Positions 35,598 through 44,390 of a stretch of 64,000 bases of DNA are shown one piece after another; position 1 is the first letter of the stretch; each line of letters opens with the position of its first letter. The notes under the pieces are model-generated. The model searched no databases, was not told the DNA's origin, and saw only the letters and a program-made list of their open reading frames with translations. The DNA is taken from the NCBI GenBank assembly GCA_902594235.1, contig CACJLJ010000001.1:432961-496960 (forward strand), in the 5' to 3' direction. This DNA comes from an uncultured Pelagibacteraceae bacterium (GTDB lineage Bacteria; Pseudomonadota; Alphaproteobacteria; Pelagibacterales; Pelagibacteraceae). The position numbers and the translations under genes are program-made.

Positions 35598-36020
35598 ATG
35601 CATGAAAATTTTTTCCATATAATAAAAGTTTACTATGAAGATACAGATTCAGGCGGAGTGGTTTATTATGCTAACTATTTAAAGTATTTAGAAAGAGCAA
35701 GAACTGAGGCTTTATTTTCGATTGGCTATAGTAACAAAAAGATAAAAGATCAATTTAATTCTTTGATAATTGTTAAGTCTTGTAATATTGAGTATAAAAA
35801 ACCAGCTCATTTAGAAGATGAATTAAAAATAAGATCTTTTGTAAAATCAATAACCAAAACCTCTTTTTTTATGAACCAAATAATTACAAAAGGTGATGAT
35901 ACGATTGTCGAGGCTCAAGTTCATTTAGTTTTTGTTAATAGAGAAAGTAAGCCAGTAAAAATTCCAGATGAAATATACTCAAAATTTAAACCTTATTTTT
36001 GTGATACTATTAAAACTTAG
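35598..36020 (+). CDS. ybgC: Acyl-CoA thioesterase YbgC (hot-dog fold)
   Basis: 140 residues. YYEDTDSGGVVYYANYLKYL with the catalytic Asp is the signature of the tol-pal-associated thioesterase, followed by RARTEAL and a beta-rich body. It hydrolyses short- or medium-chain acyl-CoA and is linked to envelope phospholipid metabolism. The tolQRAB genes are not adjacent in this window. It overlaps the convergent uracil-DNA glycosylase gene by 11 bases. Confidence 0.88.
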   Translation: MHENFFHIIKVYYEDTDSGGVVYYANYLKYLERARTEALFSIGYSNKKIKDQFNSLIIVKSCNIEYKKPAHLEDELKIRSFVKSITKTSFFMNQIITKGDDTIVEAQVHLVFVNRESKPVKIPDEIYSKFKPYFCDTIKT

Positions 36021-36690
36021 CTAGTTTTTTTGCCTTTTGAAATAAATTTACCATCATTCTATCTGTAATAATTCTCGTATTCACGTTTCTAGGACTTGGA
36101 TGATAACTTGATAATATTATTAAGCCATTTGGTAATGATTGCATCTTGCCATGCTTGAAAATAAATTTTTTTTTAATATTAAATTTCTGTTTATATAGCT
36201 TGGTACAATTATCAAAAGCAACTTTACCCAATGTTACAATTACTTTAAGTTTTTTTAAATTTAAAATTTCCTTATCGAAAAAGTCCGAGCAGTTTAGAAT
36301 CTCATTATTAAGCGGTTTATCTTCTGGGGGTACACATTTTAAAATATTGGTAATGTAAGTAGATTTCAATTTCAAATTATCATTTATATTTTTTGAAATT
36401 GGAGAATTTGAAATTCCTACTTCATGTAAGCATTTAAATAAAAAATCTCCTGATTTATCTCCAGTAAAAGCTCTTCCAGTTCTTGTACCTCCATGAGCGG
36501 CAGGTGCTAAACCAATAATAGCTAATTTTGATTCTAAATTTCCAAATCCTGGAACAGGTTTACCCCAGTAAACTTCATTAATATTCTGTTTTCTTTTTTC
36601 AGTGCTTATCTTTTTAATAAATTTAACAAGTCTAGGACATTTTTTACAGTTAACTATTGTTTTGTCTAAGTTATTTAATTTAATATCCAT
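36010..36690 (-). CDS. Uracil-DNA glycosylase, family 5 (UDGb) type
   Basis: 226 residues. CKKCPRLVKF (with further cysteines at C107 region) provides the Fe-S ligands. GLAPAAHGGTRTGRAFTGD is the family 5 motif 1, lacking the Asp/Asn water activator of family 1, and SSYHPSPRNVNT is the motif 2 with the DNA-contacting His. Family 5 enzymes remove uracil, hypoxanthine and other deaminated bases. Its ATG is only 2 bases from the ATG of the divergent histidine phosphatase. Confidence 0.87.
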   Translation of the reverse strand: MDIKLNNLDKTIVNCKKCPRLVKFIKKISTEKRKQNINEVYWGKPVPGFGNLESKLAIIGLAPAAHGGTRTGRAFTGDKSGDFLFKCLHEVGISNSPISKNINDNLKLKSTYITNILKCVPPEDKPLNNEILNCSDFFDKEILNLKKLKVIVTLGKVAFDNCTKLYKQKFNIKKKFIFKHGKMQSLPNGLIILSSYHPSPRNVNTRIITDRMMVNLFQKAKKLAKF

Positions 36691-36692
36691 AG

Positions 36693-37250
36693 ATGAAAAT
36701 TTTAAAATTATTAATAATAGTATTTATATCTTTAACTACACCTATCAAAGCAGATTTAAATAAAAATTTATTAAATCAACTGGAGGATGGTGGAAAATTA
36801 ATATTTATTAGACATGCATATGCACCTGGAGGTGGAGATCCTGAAAATTTCAATTTAAACGATTGTTCAACACAGAGGAATTTAAACAATGAGGGGAGAG
36901 AGCAAGCAAAATATATTGGTGAATTTTTTAAAGAAAATAAAATTAAAATAGATAAAGTTTTATCAAGTGAATGGTGCAGATGTAAAGAAACAGCAAAAAT
37001 TGCTTTTAAAAATTTTTCCACTAATAATTTCTTAAACTCTTTTTATAGTTCTAAATATGCAAAAAATAAAGAAAAGCAAATTGAAATGTTAAATAATTAT
37101 GTAAAAGAATTTAAAAGTGACAAAAATTTAATTTTAGTTACACACTATGTATTAATATCAGAAGTTTTGAATTATGCTTCGTCATCAGGCGAAATAGTTG
37201 TTTCTGATAAAAATTTTAATATGATAGGAAGTATAGAAATAAATTATTAG
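36693..37250 (+). CDS. Exported histidine phosphatase family protein
   Basis: 185 residues with a signal peptide (MKILKLLIIVFISLTTPIKA). The phosphohistidine motif is FIRHAYAPGGGDP (about 39-51), with RNLNNEGREQAKYIGEF, the conserved SSEWCRCKETA arginines and the second histidine in LVTHYVLISEVL. It is a branch-1 phosphoglycerate mutase-like phosphatase predicted to be periplasmic, with an unknown phosphate-ester substrate. A promoter must lie inside the divergent UDG coding region. Confidence 0.82.
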   Translation: MKILKLLIIVFISLTTPIKADLNKNLLNQLEDGGKLIFIRHAYAPGGGDPENFNLNDCSTQRNLNNEGREQAKYIGEFFKENKIKIDKVLSSEWCRCKETAKIAFKNFSTNNFLNSFYSSKYAKNKEKQIEMLNNYVKEFKSDKNLILVTHYVLISEVLNYASSSGEIVVSDKNFNMIGSIEINY

Positions 37251-37256
37251 AATATT

Positions 37257-37382
37257 ATGTCTTCGAAACGAGCAATGAAACAAGCACAAAAACAAGCCTA
37301 TGCAAAACATAGGAGTAATATTACTAATAGTAGATTTGAAACTAAAAAGCGAAATTTCGTAAAGAGTAAGAAAAAAAATTAA
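37257..37382 (+). CDS. Small basic protein (41 aa)
   Basis: Reads MSSKRAMKQAQKQAYAKHRS then NITNSRFETKKRNFVKSKKKN: strongly basic with amphipathic helix potential at the N-terminus. It starts 6 bases after the phosphatase stop and overlaps the convergent gene stop by 4 bases. It could be an RNA- or ribosome-associated peptide, but no family is recognised. Confidence 0.5.
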   Translation: MSSKRAMKQAQKQAYAKHRSNITNSRFETKKRNFVKSKKKN

Positions 37383-37801
37383 CTTTCTTTGTCAAATTTT
37401 TGAATTTTTTTACATGTAGAGATTTTTGAAATACCTTCTTCATCGTTTAAAACTGTTTTTATGTAAATTTCTTGTTTTCCTTTTTCAAATAAAATTTGAG
37501 TATAAAACTGAGGATAACCATGTTTATGAGTTAAAATTTTTCCGTTTTCCTCATATATATTTCTAACGTAAGTGTTAGATTTTTTAACACTCAAGTCTGT
37601 TAATCTATATTTTTGGTACGTTTTTTCTTTATAAACGTAGTTTCTTGTCATTATTAACTCGTTTAGATTAAGAATGTATTCATTCTTTAAATATTCGTCT
37701 TGTTTGTCATCACAAGCGCTCATAATAATTATTTCTGATTTTAAATTTTGAAAAGGCAAAATAATCAAACAAAAGAAGATTAAATATCTAATTTTTTCCA
37801 T
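37379..37801 (-). CDS. Exported protein of unknown function (140 aa)
   Basis: From ATG 37801 the protein begins MEKIRYLIFFCLIILPFQNL then KS, a clear signal peptide; the TTG at 37813 would only add four residues. The mature part has two cysteines far apart (MSACDDK and ISTCKKI), able to form a disulfide, and beta-strand-rich sequence with YVYKEKTYQKYRLTDL. The family is not recognised. The start lies inside the upstream two-TM micro-gene. Confidence 0.6.
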   Translation of the reverse strand: MEKIRYLIFFCLIILPFQNLKSEIIIMSACDDKQDEYLKNEYILNLNELIMTRNYVYKEKTYQKYRLTDLSVKKSNTYVRNIYEENGKILTHKHGYPQFYTQILFEKGKQEIYIKTVLNDEEGISKISTCKKIQKFDKES

Positions 37802-37961
37802 CTTTTTCAGCAAAAAATATTCCTATAAGAAGAAGAGCTGTCCAACCTAATCCTAAAAGACCTTTTAAAACACTTGTATCTGCACTCCAAATTTTAAGAA
37901 ATAAAGCTCCGAATATAAGTCCAATAATATAGATTATTATTACTATTGATGTTTTACTCAT
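37788..37961 (-). CDS. Small two-TM membrane protein (57 aa)
   Basis: Starts MSKTSIVIIIYIIGLIFGAL, then a polar turn (KIWSADTSVLK) and a second helix (GLLGLGWTALLLIGIFFA), ending EKDGKN. It overlaps DUF1289 upstream by 8 bases and the exported protein downstream by 14, a pattern like the other coupled genes of this genome. The family is not recognised. Confidence 0.6.
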   Translation of the reverse strand: MSKTSIVIIIYIIGLIFGALFLKIWSADTSVLKGLLGLGWTALLLIGIFFAEKDGKN

Positions 37962-38205
37962 TTTTTAATTTTTTTTTAAATAAAGAAATACCATTTTCAA
38001 TTTTATATGTATAGGACTCTTCAAAACTTTCTAATTGCCATCCAGACAATCTTTTTTTGATAATTTCGATATTTTCTTTTTTCCACTCGTCAGTTGTATT
38101 TTCAAGTTTCCAAATTTTTTTTTCCTCATTATTTCTTCCACAGCCATAGCAATATCCAGTGCTTGGATCAGTTTTACATATACTTATGCAAGGTGAAATA
38201 ATCAT
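37954..38205 (-). CDS. DUF1289 domain protein
   Basis: 83 residues. SPCISICKTDPSTGYCYGCG carries the four-cysteine DUF1289 signature, followed by a W and a helical region (ENIEIIKKRLSGWQLESFEE). It is probably a small metal- or Fe-S-binding protein; the function is not established. The family motif usually ends the protein, and here a C-terminal extension of about 30 residues is present. Confidence 0.82.
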   Translation of the reverse strand: MIISPCISICKTDPSTGYCYGCGRNNEEKKIWKLENTTDEWKKENIEIIKKRLSGWQLESFEESYTYKIENGISLFKKKLKNE

Positions 38206-38250
38206 TTTAATATTATAAAGGAAAATTTATATATTTTACAACAAATGTCG

Positions 38251-38280
38251 TTGGACAAATAGTTTCAATAATAATATAAG
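38251..38280 (+). promoter_or_regulatory. Candidate promoter for tRNA-Leu(UAG) (and possibly tig)
   Basis: TTGGAC at 38251-38256, an 18-base spacer and TATAAG at 38275-38280, ending 20 bases before the mature tRNA. No other good promoter is seen before tig, so the tRNA and trigger factor may be co-transcribed. Confidence 0.48.
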
Positions 38281-38299
38281 ACACTAAATTTTTTGAGTT

Positions 38300-38383
38300 G
38301 GGCGAGTGGTGGAACGGTAGACACGCCAGTCTTAGGAACTGGTCTCGTAAGAGGTGAAGGTTCAAGTCCTTTCTCGCCTACCA
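38300..38383 (+). tRNA. tRNA-Leu (anticodon UAG)
   Basis: Class II cloverleaf. The acceptor GGGCGAG pairs with CTCGCCT (first pair G-U), and the D-arm contains CGGTAGACACG. The anticodon stem CCAGT/ACTGG encloses loop CTTAGGA (anticodon TAG), the variable arm is TCTCGTAAGAGGT, the T-loop is TTCAAGT, and CCA is encoded. Confidence 0.93.
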
Positions 38384-38387
38384 GAAA

Positions 38388-38426
38388 TGGTAGTCGCGTT
38401 AGTTTAGTATAAAAACGCGTCTACCA
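38388..38426 (+). repeat. Long hairpin between tRNA-Leu and tig
   Basis: TGGTAGTCGCGTT (38388-38400) pairs with AACGCGTCTACCA (38414-38426), giving 12 base pairs and one T-T mismatch around a 13-base loop. No T-run follows, so it is not a standard terminator. Confidence 0.7.
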
Positions 38427-38473
38427 ATTCCTGAATTGTCAAATCAGGTTAGACCAACGTGTCTACCAATTCC
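38419..38473 (+). repeat. Direct repeat resembling inverted tRNA-Leu D-arms
   Basis: GTCTACCAATTCC occurs at 38419-38431 and again at 38461-38473. Its reverse complement, GGAATTGGTAGAC, is the standard tRNA-Leu D-arm sequence. The second copy extends to CGTGTCTACC, complementary to ten bases (GGTAGACACG) of the adjacent tRNA-Leu(UAG). Confidence 0.7.
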
Positions 38474-38498
38474 AATTCAGATTAAATAAGAACAAAAC

Positions 38499-39932
38499 AT
38501 GAAAGTAACAGTAGAAAATAAAAAAGGTTTAAACAAAGATGTAAAAGTTTTTGTCGATAAAAAGACAATGAATAATTACATGGATGAAAAATATGAAGAG
38601 ATTAAAGGCACTGTTAATTTAAAGGGTTTTAGACCGGGCAAGGTACCAAGAGAAGTTTTAAAACGACAGTTTGGTAAAGCAATCTTTGGAGAAGTTTTAG
38701 ATAAAGTTTTAAAAGAAACATCAACAAAAGCACTATCGGAAAATAAAATTAAACCAGCTGGACAACCTAAATTAGATCTTAAAACTTATGGTGAAGATAA
38801 AGACTTAGAATATGTATTATCTGTAACTGAACTTCCTAAAGTAGAATTAAAATCAATAGAAAATATCAAGTTCGATGAATATACAGTCAAAATAGATCAA
38901 AAAGAAACTGACAAAAGAATTAGTGAGATAGCAAAAAACCAACCAAGCTTTAAAGATGCTGCAGATAATGTTAAAGCAAAAGAAGGGGATCTTGTTGTTT
39001 TTGATTATAATGCAACAGTTGATGATAAGACGTTTAAAGGTGGAGAAGGAAAAAATACCCAATTAACACTTGGTAAAGATTTATTTTTAAAAGGGTTTGA
39101 TAAACAATTAATTGGTGTAAAGAAAGGTGATGAAAAAATCGTAGAAGCCGTATTGCCAGAAAATTTTCCTGAAAAAGAATTGATTAACAAAAAAGCAAAA
39201 TTTAAATGTTCAATATCAGCTGTAAAAAATCCAGATGAAGTTAAAATTGATGATCAATTTGCAAAAAATCTTGGAGCAAAAGATTTAAATGATCTTAAAA
39301 CTTTAATATCTAAACAGATTAATGATGAGTATAAGAATTCTTTAGATCGATTAACTAAAAATCAAATATTGAAGGAAATTGAAAAATTTAAGGTTAATGA
39401 AATACCAGAAAATTTACTTGCTGAAGAGGTAAAATTACTCTCTCAAGGTATGTCAGAAGAGGACGCAAAAAAAAGTAAAAAAAATTTTGAAGAAATAGCA
39501 AAAAAAAGAATTAAAGTTGGTCTAATCTTAAATGAGTTTGGCGAACAAAATCAGATAAAAGTCACAGAACAAGAACTTCAAATGGAAGTACAAAAACAAA
39601 TACAAATGATGCCAGGTCAGGAAAAAATGGTTATGGATTTTTACAAAAAAAACCAAAGCGCACTAGCTAGTTTAAGGGGAACAGTATATGAAGAAAAAAT
39701 CATAAATGCTATAAAACAAAAAGGAAAATCTTCAAAAAAGGAAATTACAAAAGATGAAGCTGAAAAAATTCTTAAAGAGTCACAAAATCAAGAATTAGAT
39801 ACGAATAAAGAAAAAATCAAAGATAAACAAAAAAAGACTGAAATAAAAAAAACAAGCCCAAAAAAAACAGTTACTAATTCTCCAAAAGCTAAGACAGTTA
39901 AGAAAAAAGCAAAAAAAGTTAGCAAAAAGTAA
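38499..39932 (+). CDS. tig: Trigger factor
   Basis: 477 residues. The ribosome-binding domain has the GFRPGKVP signature at 43-50. The PPIase/FKBP domain is around 150-240 (GDLVVFDYNATVDDKTFKGG and KGFDKQLIGVKKGDEK), and the C-terminal helical chaperone domain follows. It ends in an unusually long Lys/Ser/Thr tail (about 60 residues, KKTEIKKTSPKKTVTNSPKA and on). It binds nascent chains at the ribosome exit. It heads the tig-clpP-clpX-lon proteostasis cluster. Confidence 0.95.
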   Translation: MKVTVENKKGLNKDVKVFVDKKTMNNYMDEKYEEIKGTVNLKGFRPGKVPREVLKRQFGKAIFGEVLDKVLKETSTKALSENKIKPAGQPKLDLKTYGEDKDLEYVLSVTELPKVELKSIENIKFDEYTVKIDQKETDKRISEIAKNQPSFKDAADNVKAKEGDLVVFDYNATVDDKTFKGGEGKNTQLTLGKDLFLKGFDKQLIGVKKGDEKIVEAVLPENFPEKELINKKAKFKCSISAVKNPDEVKIDDQFAKNLGAKDLNDLKTLISKQINDEYKNSLDRLTKNQILKEIEKFKVNEIPENLLAEEVKLLSQGMSEEDAKKSKKNFEEIAKKRIKVGLILNEFGEQNQIKVTEQELQMEVQKQIQMMPGQEKMVMDFYKKNQSALASLRGTVYEEKIINAIKQKGKSSKKEITKDEAEKILKESQNQELDTNKEKIKDKQKKTEIKKTSPKKTVTNSPKAKTVKKKAKKVSKK

Positions 39933-39966
39933 TCTCAAGTTGTATAAGTAGAGCGAATCAACTTTT

Positions 39967-40578
39967 ATGACTAATAAATTATCTGAACATATGAACAATC
40001 TCGTGCCAATGGTTGTTGAGCAATCAAATAGAGGTGAGCGTGCATATGATATCTACTCAAGATTATTAAAAGAGAGAATTATTTTTTTAACAGGCCAAAT
40101 TAACGACAATGTTGCATCTCTTGTTACTGCTCAACTTTTATTTTTAGAAGCTGAGGACCCTAAAAAAGAAATTTTTTTATATGTAAATAGCCCAGGTGGC
40201 TTAGTTACAGCTGGATTGGGAATCTATGATACTATGCAATATGTTAAACCAGATATTTCAACACTTTGTATTGGTCAAGCTGCTTCAATGGGATCTTTTT
40301 TGCTTGCAGCAGGAACAAAAGGAAAAAGATTCTCTTTACCAAATTCAAGAATTATGGTTCACCAACCATCAGCAGGTTTTCAAGGACAAGCAACAGATAT
40401 CGAAATTCATGCAAACGAAGTCTTATCATTAAAAAAAAGACTTAACGAAATTTATTCAAAGCACACTGGTAAATCGGTAGATGAAATTAAATCTGCATTA
40501 GAGAGAGATAATTTTATGACAGCAGACTCTGCTAAATCTTTCGGTTTGATAGACGAAGTAGTGGAAAAAAGAACTTAA
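39967..40578 (+). CDS. clpP: ATP-dependent Clp protease proteolytic subunit
   Basis: 203 residues. The catalytic triad is S107 in GQAASMG, H132 in MVHQPSAG and D181 in [25 protein letters not shown] forms the oxyanion/handle region. It assembles as a tetradecamer with ClpX encoded next. A short N-terminal propeptide ([11 protein letters not shown]) is likely cleaved. It is 34 bases after tig. Confidence 0.97.
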   Translation: MTNKLSEHMNNLVPMVVEQSNRGERAYDIYSRLLKERIIFLTGQINDNVASLVTAQLLFLEAEDPKKEIFLYVNSPGGLVTAGLGIYDTMQYVKPDISTLCIGQAASMGSFLLAAGTKGKRFSLPNSRIMVHQPSAGFQGQATDIEIHANEVLSLKKRLNEIYSKHTGKSVDEIKSALERDNFMTADSAKSFGLIDEVVEKRT

Positions 40579-40630
40579 AACACAACATATTGAATAATTG
40601 GTATTCCAAACTTGATTAGTGTGAGTCACT

Positions 40631-40636
40631 TATAAT
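40631..40636 (+). promoter_or_regulatory. -10 element candidate before clpX
   Basis: A perfect TATAAT lies 32 bases before the clpX start within the 89-base clpP-clpX gap, larger than most gaps here. The -35 is weak (the nearest TTGATT is only 13 bases away), so the call is tentative. Confidence 0.33.
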
Positions 40637-40667
40637 AAGATGTTTAAATTGATTCGTTTAAAATTTT

Positions 40668-41936
40668 ATGAGCACAAATAATAAAAATATTCTTTACTGT
40701 TCTTTCTGTGGAAAAAGTCAACATGAAGTTAGAAAGCTGATAGCCGGACCTACTGTTTTTATATGTGATGAGTGTGTTGAATTATGTATGGATATTATAA
40801 AAGAAGAGAGCAAGGATACATTTGTAAAGCATCAAGACGGATTACCTTCCCCAAAAGAAATTTGTTCTGTTTTAGATGATTATGTAATAGGTCAAGGGCA
40901 TGCAAAAAAAGTATTATCGGTTGCAGTTCACAATCATTACAAGAGATTAAATTACGAAAATAAAACTAGTAAAAACGTTGAACTTGCAAAATCTAATATT
41001 CTTCTTGTCGGGCCTACAGGATGTGGAAAAACTTTATTAGCTCAAACTTTAGCAAGAATTCTTGACGTACCTTTTACAATGGCAGATGCAACAACACTGA
41101 CTGAGGCAGGATACGTTGGTGAAGATGTTGAAAATATAATTTTAAAATTATTACAGGCGGCAGATTATAATGTTGAAAAAGCTCAAAGAGGAATTGTTTA
41201 TATTGATGAGGTGGATAAAATAAGTAGAAAATCTGAAAACCCGTCTATAACAAGAGATGTTTCTGGTGAAGGTGTTCAACAAGCATTATTAAAAATAATG
41301 GAAGGAACAGTTGCTAGTGTCCCACCACAAGGTGGAAGAAAACATCCTCAACAAGAATTTTTACAGGTCGACACTACAAACATTTTATTTATTTGTGGTG
41401 GCGCATTTGCCGGATTGGACAAAATCATATCACAAAGAGATAAAGGAACTTCAATTGGATTTGGAGCAGATGTAAAAAACACTCAAGATAAAAAAACTGG
41501 TGAATGGATGAAAGGTTTGGAACCAGAGGATTTATTGAAATATGGATTGATACCAGAATTTATTGGAAGATTGCCAATGATTGCTACATTAGAAGATTTA
41601 GATGAAAAATCATTAATAAAAATTTTACAAGAACCTAAAAATTCATTAATAAAACAATATCAAGAATTATTTAAACTTGATGGTGCTAAATTGATATTTA
41701 AAGATAATGCCTTAAGAGAAATTGCTCTAAAAGCAATTAGCAAAAAAACTGGAGCAAGAGGACTTAGATCTATTTTAGAAAATATATTACTAAAAACCAT
41801 GTATGACTTACCAAGCCAAGACAATATCGAAGAAGTCATTGTAGATGCATCTACAGTAAAAGGTCAATCTGCACCTATAATAGTGCATTCAAAAACAGAC
41901 AATAAATCCAAATCTAGCAAAACAACAGCGGCTTAA
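40668..41936 (+). CDS. clpX: ATP-dependent Clp protease ATPase subunit ClpX
   Basis: 422 residues. The N-terminal zinc domain has cysteines 11, 14, 33 and 36. The AAA+ domain has Walker A GPTGCGKT (115-122), Walker B with [10 protein letters not shown], and sensor 2 [17 protein letters not shown] marks the ClpP-binding loop region. It unfolds tagged substrates, including SsrA-tagged proteins, for ClpP. The C-terminus ends in a Ser/Lys-rich tail. Confidence 0.97.
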   Translation: MSTNNKNILYCSFCGKSQHEVRKLIAGPTVFICDECVELCMDIIKEESKDTFVKHQDGLPSPKEICSVLDDYVIGQGHAKKVLSVAVHNHYKRLNYENKTSKNVELAKSNILLVGPTGCGKTLLAQTLARILDVPFTMADATTLTEAGYVGEDVENIILKLLQAADYNVEKAQRGIVYIDEVDKISRKSENPSITRDVSGEGVQQALLKIMEGTVASVPPQGGRKHPQQEFLQVDTTNILFICGGAFAGLDKIISQRDKGTSIGFGADVKNTQDKKTGEWMKGLEPEDLLKYGLIPEFIGRLPMIATLEDLDEKSLIKILQEPKNSLIKQYQELFKLDGAKLIFKDNALREIALKAISKKTGARGLRSILENILLKTMYDLPSQDNIEEVIVDASTVKGQSAPIIVHSKTDNKSKSSKTTAA

Positions 41937-41975
41937 TATCCTTAATAAGTAATAAAAAGGTATTGCAATATATAT

Positions 41976-41981
41976 TATAAT
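41976..41981 (+). promoter_or_regulatory. -10 element candidate before lon
   Basis: TATAAT 15 bases before the lon start codon, within the 60-base clpX-lon gap. No convincing -35 partner or heat-shock (sigma-32) consensus was seen, and transcription from here would give a nearly leaderless lon mRNA. Confidence 0.25.
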
Positions 41982-41996
41982 ATCCATATTATTCAT

Positions 41997-44375
41997 ATGG
42001 ATGTCAAAATTTCATCACCGCTACTTCCTTTAAGAGATATTGTTGTATTTCCAAGTATGGTAATTCCATTATTTGTTGGAAGAGATAAATCTATATCAGC
42101 TTTAAATGAAGTAATGAAAAAAGATAAAAAGATTATATTAGTAACTCAAAAAAATTCAGAAATTGATGATCCAAAAAAAACTGACATCTTTATGTATGGA
42201 TGCGAAGGAAACATTCTTCAATTGTTAAAATTACCAGATGGAACGGTAAAAGTATTAGTTGAAGGAGTAAAAAGAGTAAAAATTTTAGATTTTAAAGATA
42301 ATGAAAAATTTATTACTTGCGATTATTCAATTTACAGTGATGTTCTTAACAAAGAAGAAGATTTATATCCTCTTGCCGCTACAGCACTTAGAAGATTGGA
42401 AAAATTGACATCAATCAACAAGAAAATTTCCAATGAAACAATAAATTCTATTAAACAATTAAAAGATCCTTCTCAAATTGCTGATAACATAGCCTCGCAT
42501 TTAACTGCAACGATCTCAGAAAAACAACAAATTTTTGAAACTGCTGATGTTAAAAAAAGACTTAATGCAATAATCAAAATAATGGAAAACGAGGCAAGTA
42601 TTATTGGTGTAGAAAAAAGAATAAGAGGAAGAGTTAAAACTCAAATGGAAAAAACCCAGAGAGAATATTATTTAAATGAACAACTGAAAGCAATTCAGAA
42701 GGAATTAGGCGAAATAGAAGATGGTAAGGACGAAAGCACAAGCTTAAATAAAGCTATACTAAAATCAAAAATGCCAAAAGATGTTGAAAAAAAATGTCTA
42801 CAAGAATTAAAAAAATTAAAAAATATGAGCCCGATGTCAGCTGAAGCAACAGTGGTAAGAAATTATCTCGACTGGATGATTGAACTTCCATGGCATAAAA
42901 AAAGCGAGGTTGATATTGATTTAACAAAAGCACTTAATGTTCTTGATAAAGATCATTTTGGTTTAGAAAAGATAAAAGAGAGAATAATTGAATTTTTGGC
43001 AGTTCAAAAAAGAATGGAAAAAATAAAAGGACCAATACTTTGTTTGGTTGGTCCACCAGGTGTAGGCAAAACCTCTCTTGGTAAATCAATTGCGAAAGCA
43101 ACAAATAGAGAATTCGTAAGAATGTCAGTTGGTGGAATGAGAGATGAGGCAGAGATTAGAGGTCATAGGAGAACTTATATTGGTTCTTTACCAGGAAAAA
43201 TAATCCAAATGATGAAAAAAGCTGGAACAAAAAATCCTCTAATTTTATTAGACGAAATTGACAAAATTGGAAATGATTATCGAGGCGATCCTTCTTCAGC
43301 ATTATTAGAAGCTTTAGATCCAGAACAAAATACAACATTCAATGATCATTACTTAGAAGTAGATTATGATTTGTCAGATGTAATGTTTGTTACAACTGCA
43401 AATACTTTAAATATTTTACCTCCTTTATTAGATAGGATGGAAGTTATAAGATTGGCTGGATATACAGAAGATGAAAAAATAAATATTGCCAATAAGTTTT
43501 TACTTCCAAAACAAATTAAAGATAATGGAGTAAAAACAAATGAAATGAAATTGGATGACGAAATAATAAAAGAAGTAATTAGAAGCTATACAAAAGAGTC
43601 TGGAGTAAGAAATTTAGAGAGAGAAATATCTAAAATAGCAAGAAAGGTAGTTAAGAAAGTTGTATCTGGAGAAGAAAAAGAAGTTTCTGTAAACCATAAA
43701 AATTTATCGGATTTTCTTGGTGTGCCAAAATTTAAATTTGGTGAATTAGAAACAGAGAATAAAGTTGGAATAGTTACAGGTTTGGCTTGGACAGAGTATG
43801 GAGGAGAGATTTTAAAGATTGAAACTGTAACAATGCCTGGAAAAGGAAAAATGCAAATAACTGGTAAACTTGGAGATGTTATGCAAGAATCAGTTAAAGC
43901 AGCTAAATCGTTTGTAAGATCAAAATGTTTAGAGTACGGTATAATTCCACCATTGTTTGAGAAAAAAGATTTTCATATACATGTCCCAGAAGGTGCGACG
44001 CCAAAAGATGGTCCATCAGCTGGAATAGGAATGGTTACTTCTATAGTATCCTCAATAACAAATATACCAGCAAGAAGGGACGTGGCAATGACTGGTGAGG
44101 TAACAATAACAGGTCAAGTTCTTCCAATTGGAGGATTGAAAGAAAAATTATTAGCTGCTCACCGAGCTGGCATTAAAGAAGTTTTAATACCAAAAGAAAA
44201 TGAAAAAGATTTGGTTGATATGCCAAAAAAAATTATCGATGAAATTAAGATTACTCCAGTTGAAAATGCGGATGATGTGTTAAAAATAGCTTTAACTAAA
44301 GAATTGAAAAAAACTGAGTGGGTTGAAGTAGATATATCTAAAAAAGATGATAAATCTCAAGCAAGTATTCAATAA
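41997..44375 (+). CDS. lon: Lon protease
   Basis: 792 residues. The N-terminal LON domain (PLLPLRDIVVFPSMVIPLFV) is followed by an AAA+ module with Walker A GPPGVGKT (352-359) and Walker B ILLDEIDKI. The C-terminal protease domain has the Ser-Lys dyad S674 in DGPSAGIGM and K717 in GGLKEKLL. It degrades misfolded and regulatory proteins. The order tig-clpP-clpX-lon matches many proteobacteria; the hupB gene that often follows is absent here. Confidence 0.97.
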   Translation: MDVKISSPLLPLRDIVVFPSMVIPLFVGRDKSISALNEVMKKDKKIILVTQKNSEIDDPKKTDIFMYGCEGNILQLLKLPDGTVKVLVEGVKRVKILDFKDNEKFITCDYSIYSDVLNKEEDLYPLAATALRRLEKLTSINKKISNETINSIKQLKDPSQIADNIASHLTATISEKQQIFETADVKKRLNAIIKIMENEASIIGVEKRIRGRVKTQMEKTQREYYLNEQLKAIQKELGEIEDGKDESTSLNKAILKSKMPKDVEKKCLQELKKLKNMSPMSAEATVVRNYLDWMIELPWHKKSEVDIDLTKALNVLDKDHFGLEKIKERIIEFLAVQKRMEKIKGPILCLVGPPGVGKTSLGKSIAKATNREFVRMSVGGMRDEAEIRGHRRTYIGSLPGKIIQMMKKAGTKNPLILLDEIDKIGNDYRGDPSSALLEALDPEQNTTFNDHYLEVDYDLSDVMFVTTANTLNILPPLLDRMEVIRLAGYTEDEKINIANKFLLPKQIKDNGVKTNEMKLDDEIIKEVIRSYTKESGVRNLEREISKIARKVVKKVVSGEEKEVSVNHKNLSDFLGVPKFKFGELETENKVGIVTGLAWTEYGGEILKIETVTMPGKGKMQITGKLGDVMQESVKAAKSFVRSKCLEYGIIPPLFEKKDFHIHVPEGATPKDGPSAGIGMVTSIVSSITNIPARRDVAMTGEVTITGQVLPIGGLKEKLLAAHRAGIKEVLIPKENEKDLVDMPKKIIDEIKITPVENADDVLKIALTKELKKTEWVEVDISKKDDKSQASIQ

Positions 44376-44390
44376 TTAAGATATATCGTA

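Noticed and set aside
38388..38426. Hairpin after tRNA-Leu(UAG) as a rho-independent terminator
   Set aside because: The stem is long but is followed by AATTCCTGAATT rather than a T-run, so intrinsic termination is unlikely.
38499..39932. Lys-rich tail of trigger factor as a fusion to another protein
   Set aside because: The tail is low-complexity K/S/T/E without any domain pattern. Long basic tails on trigger factor occur in AT-rich genomes.
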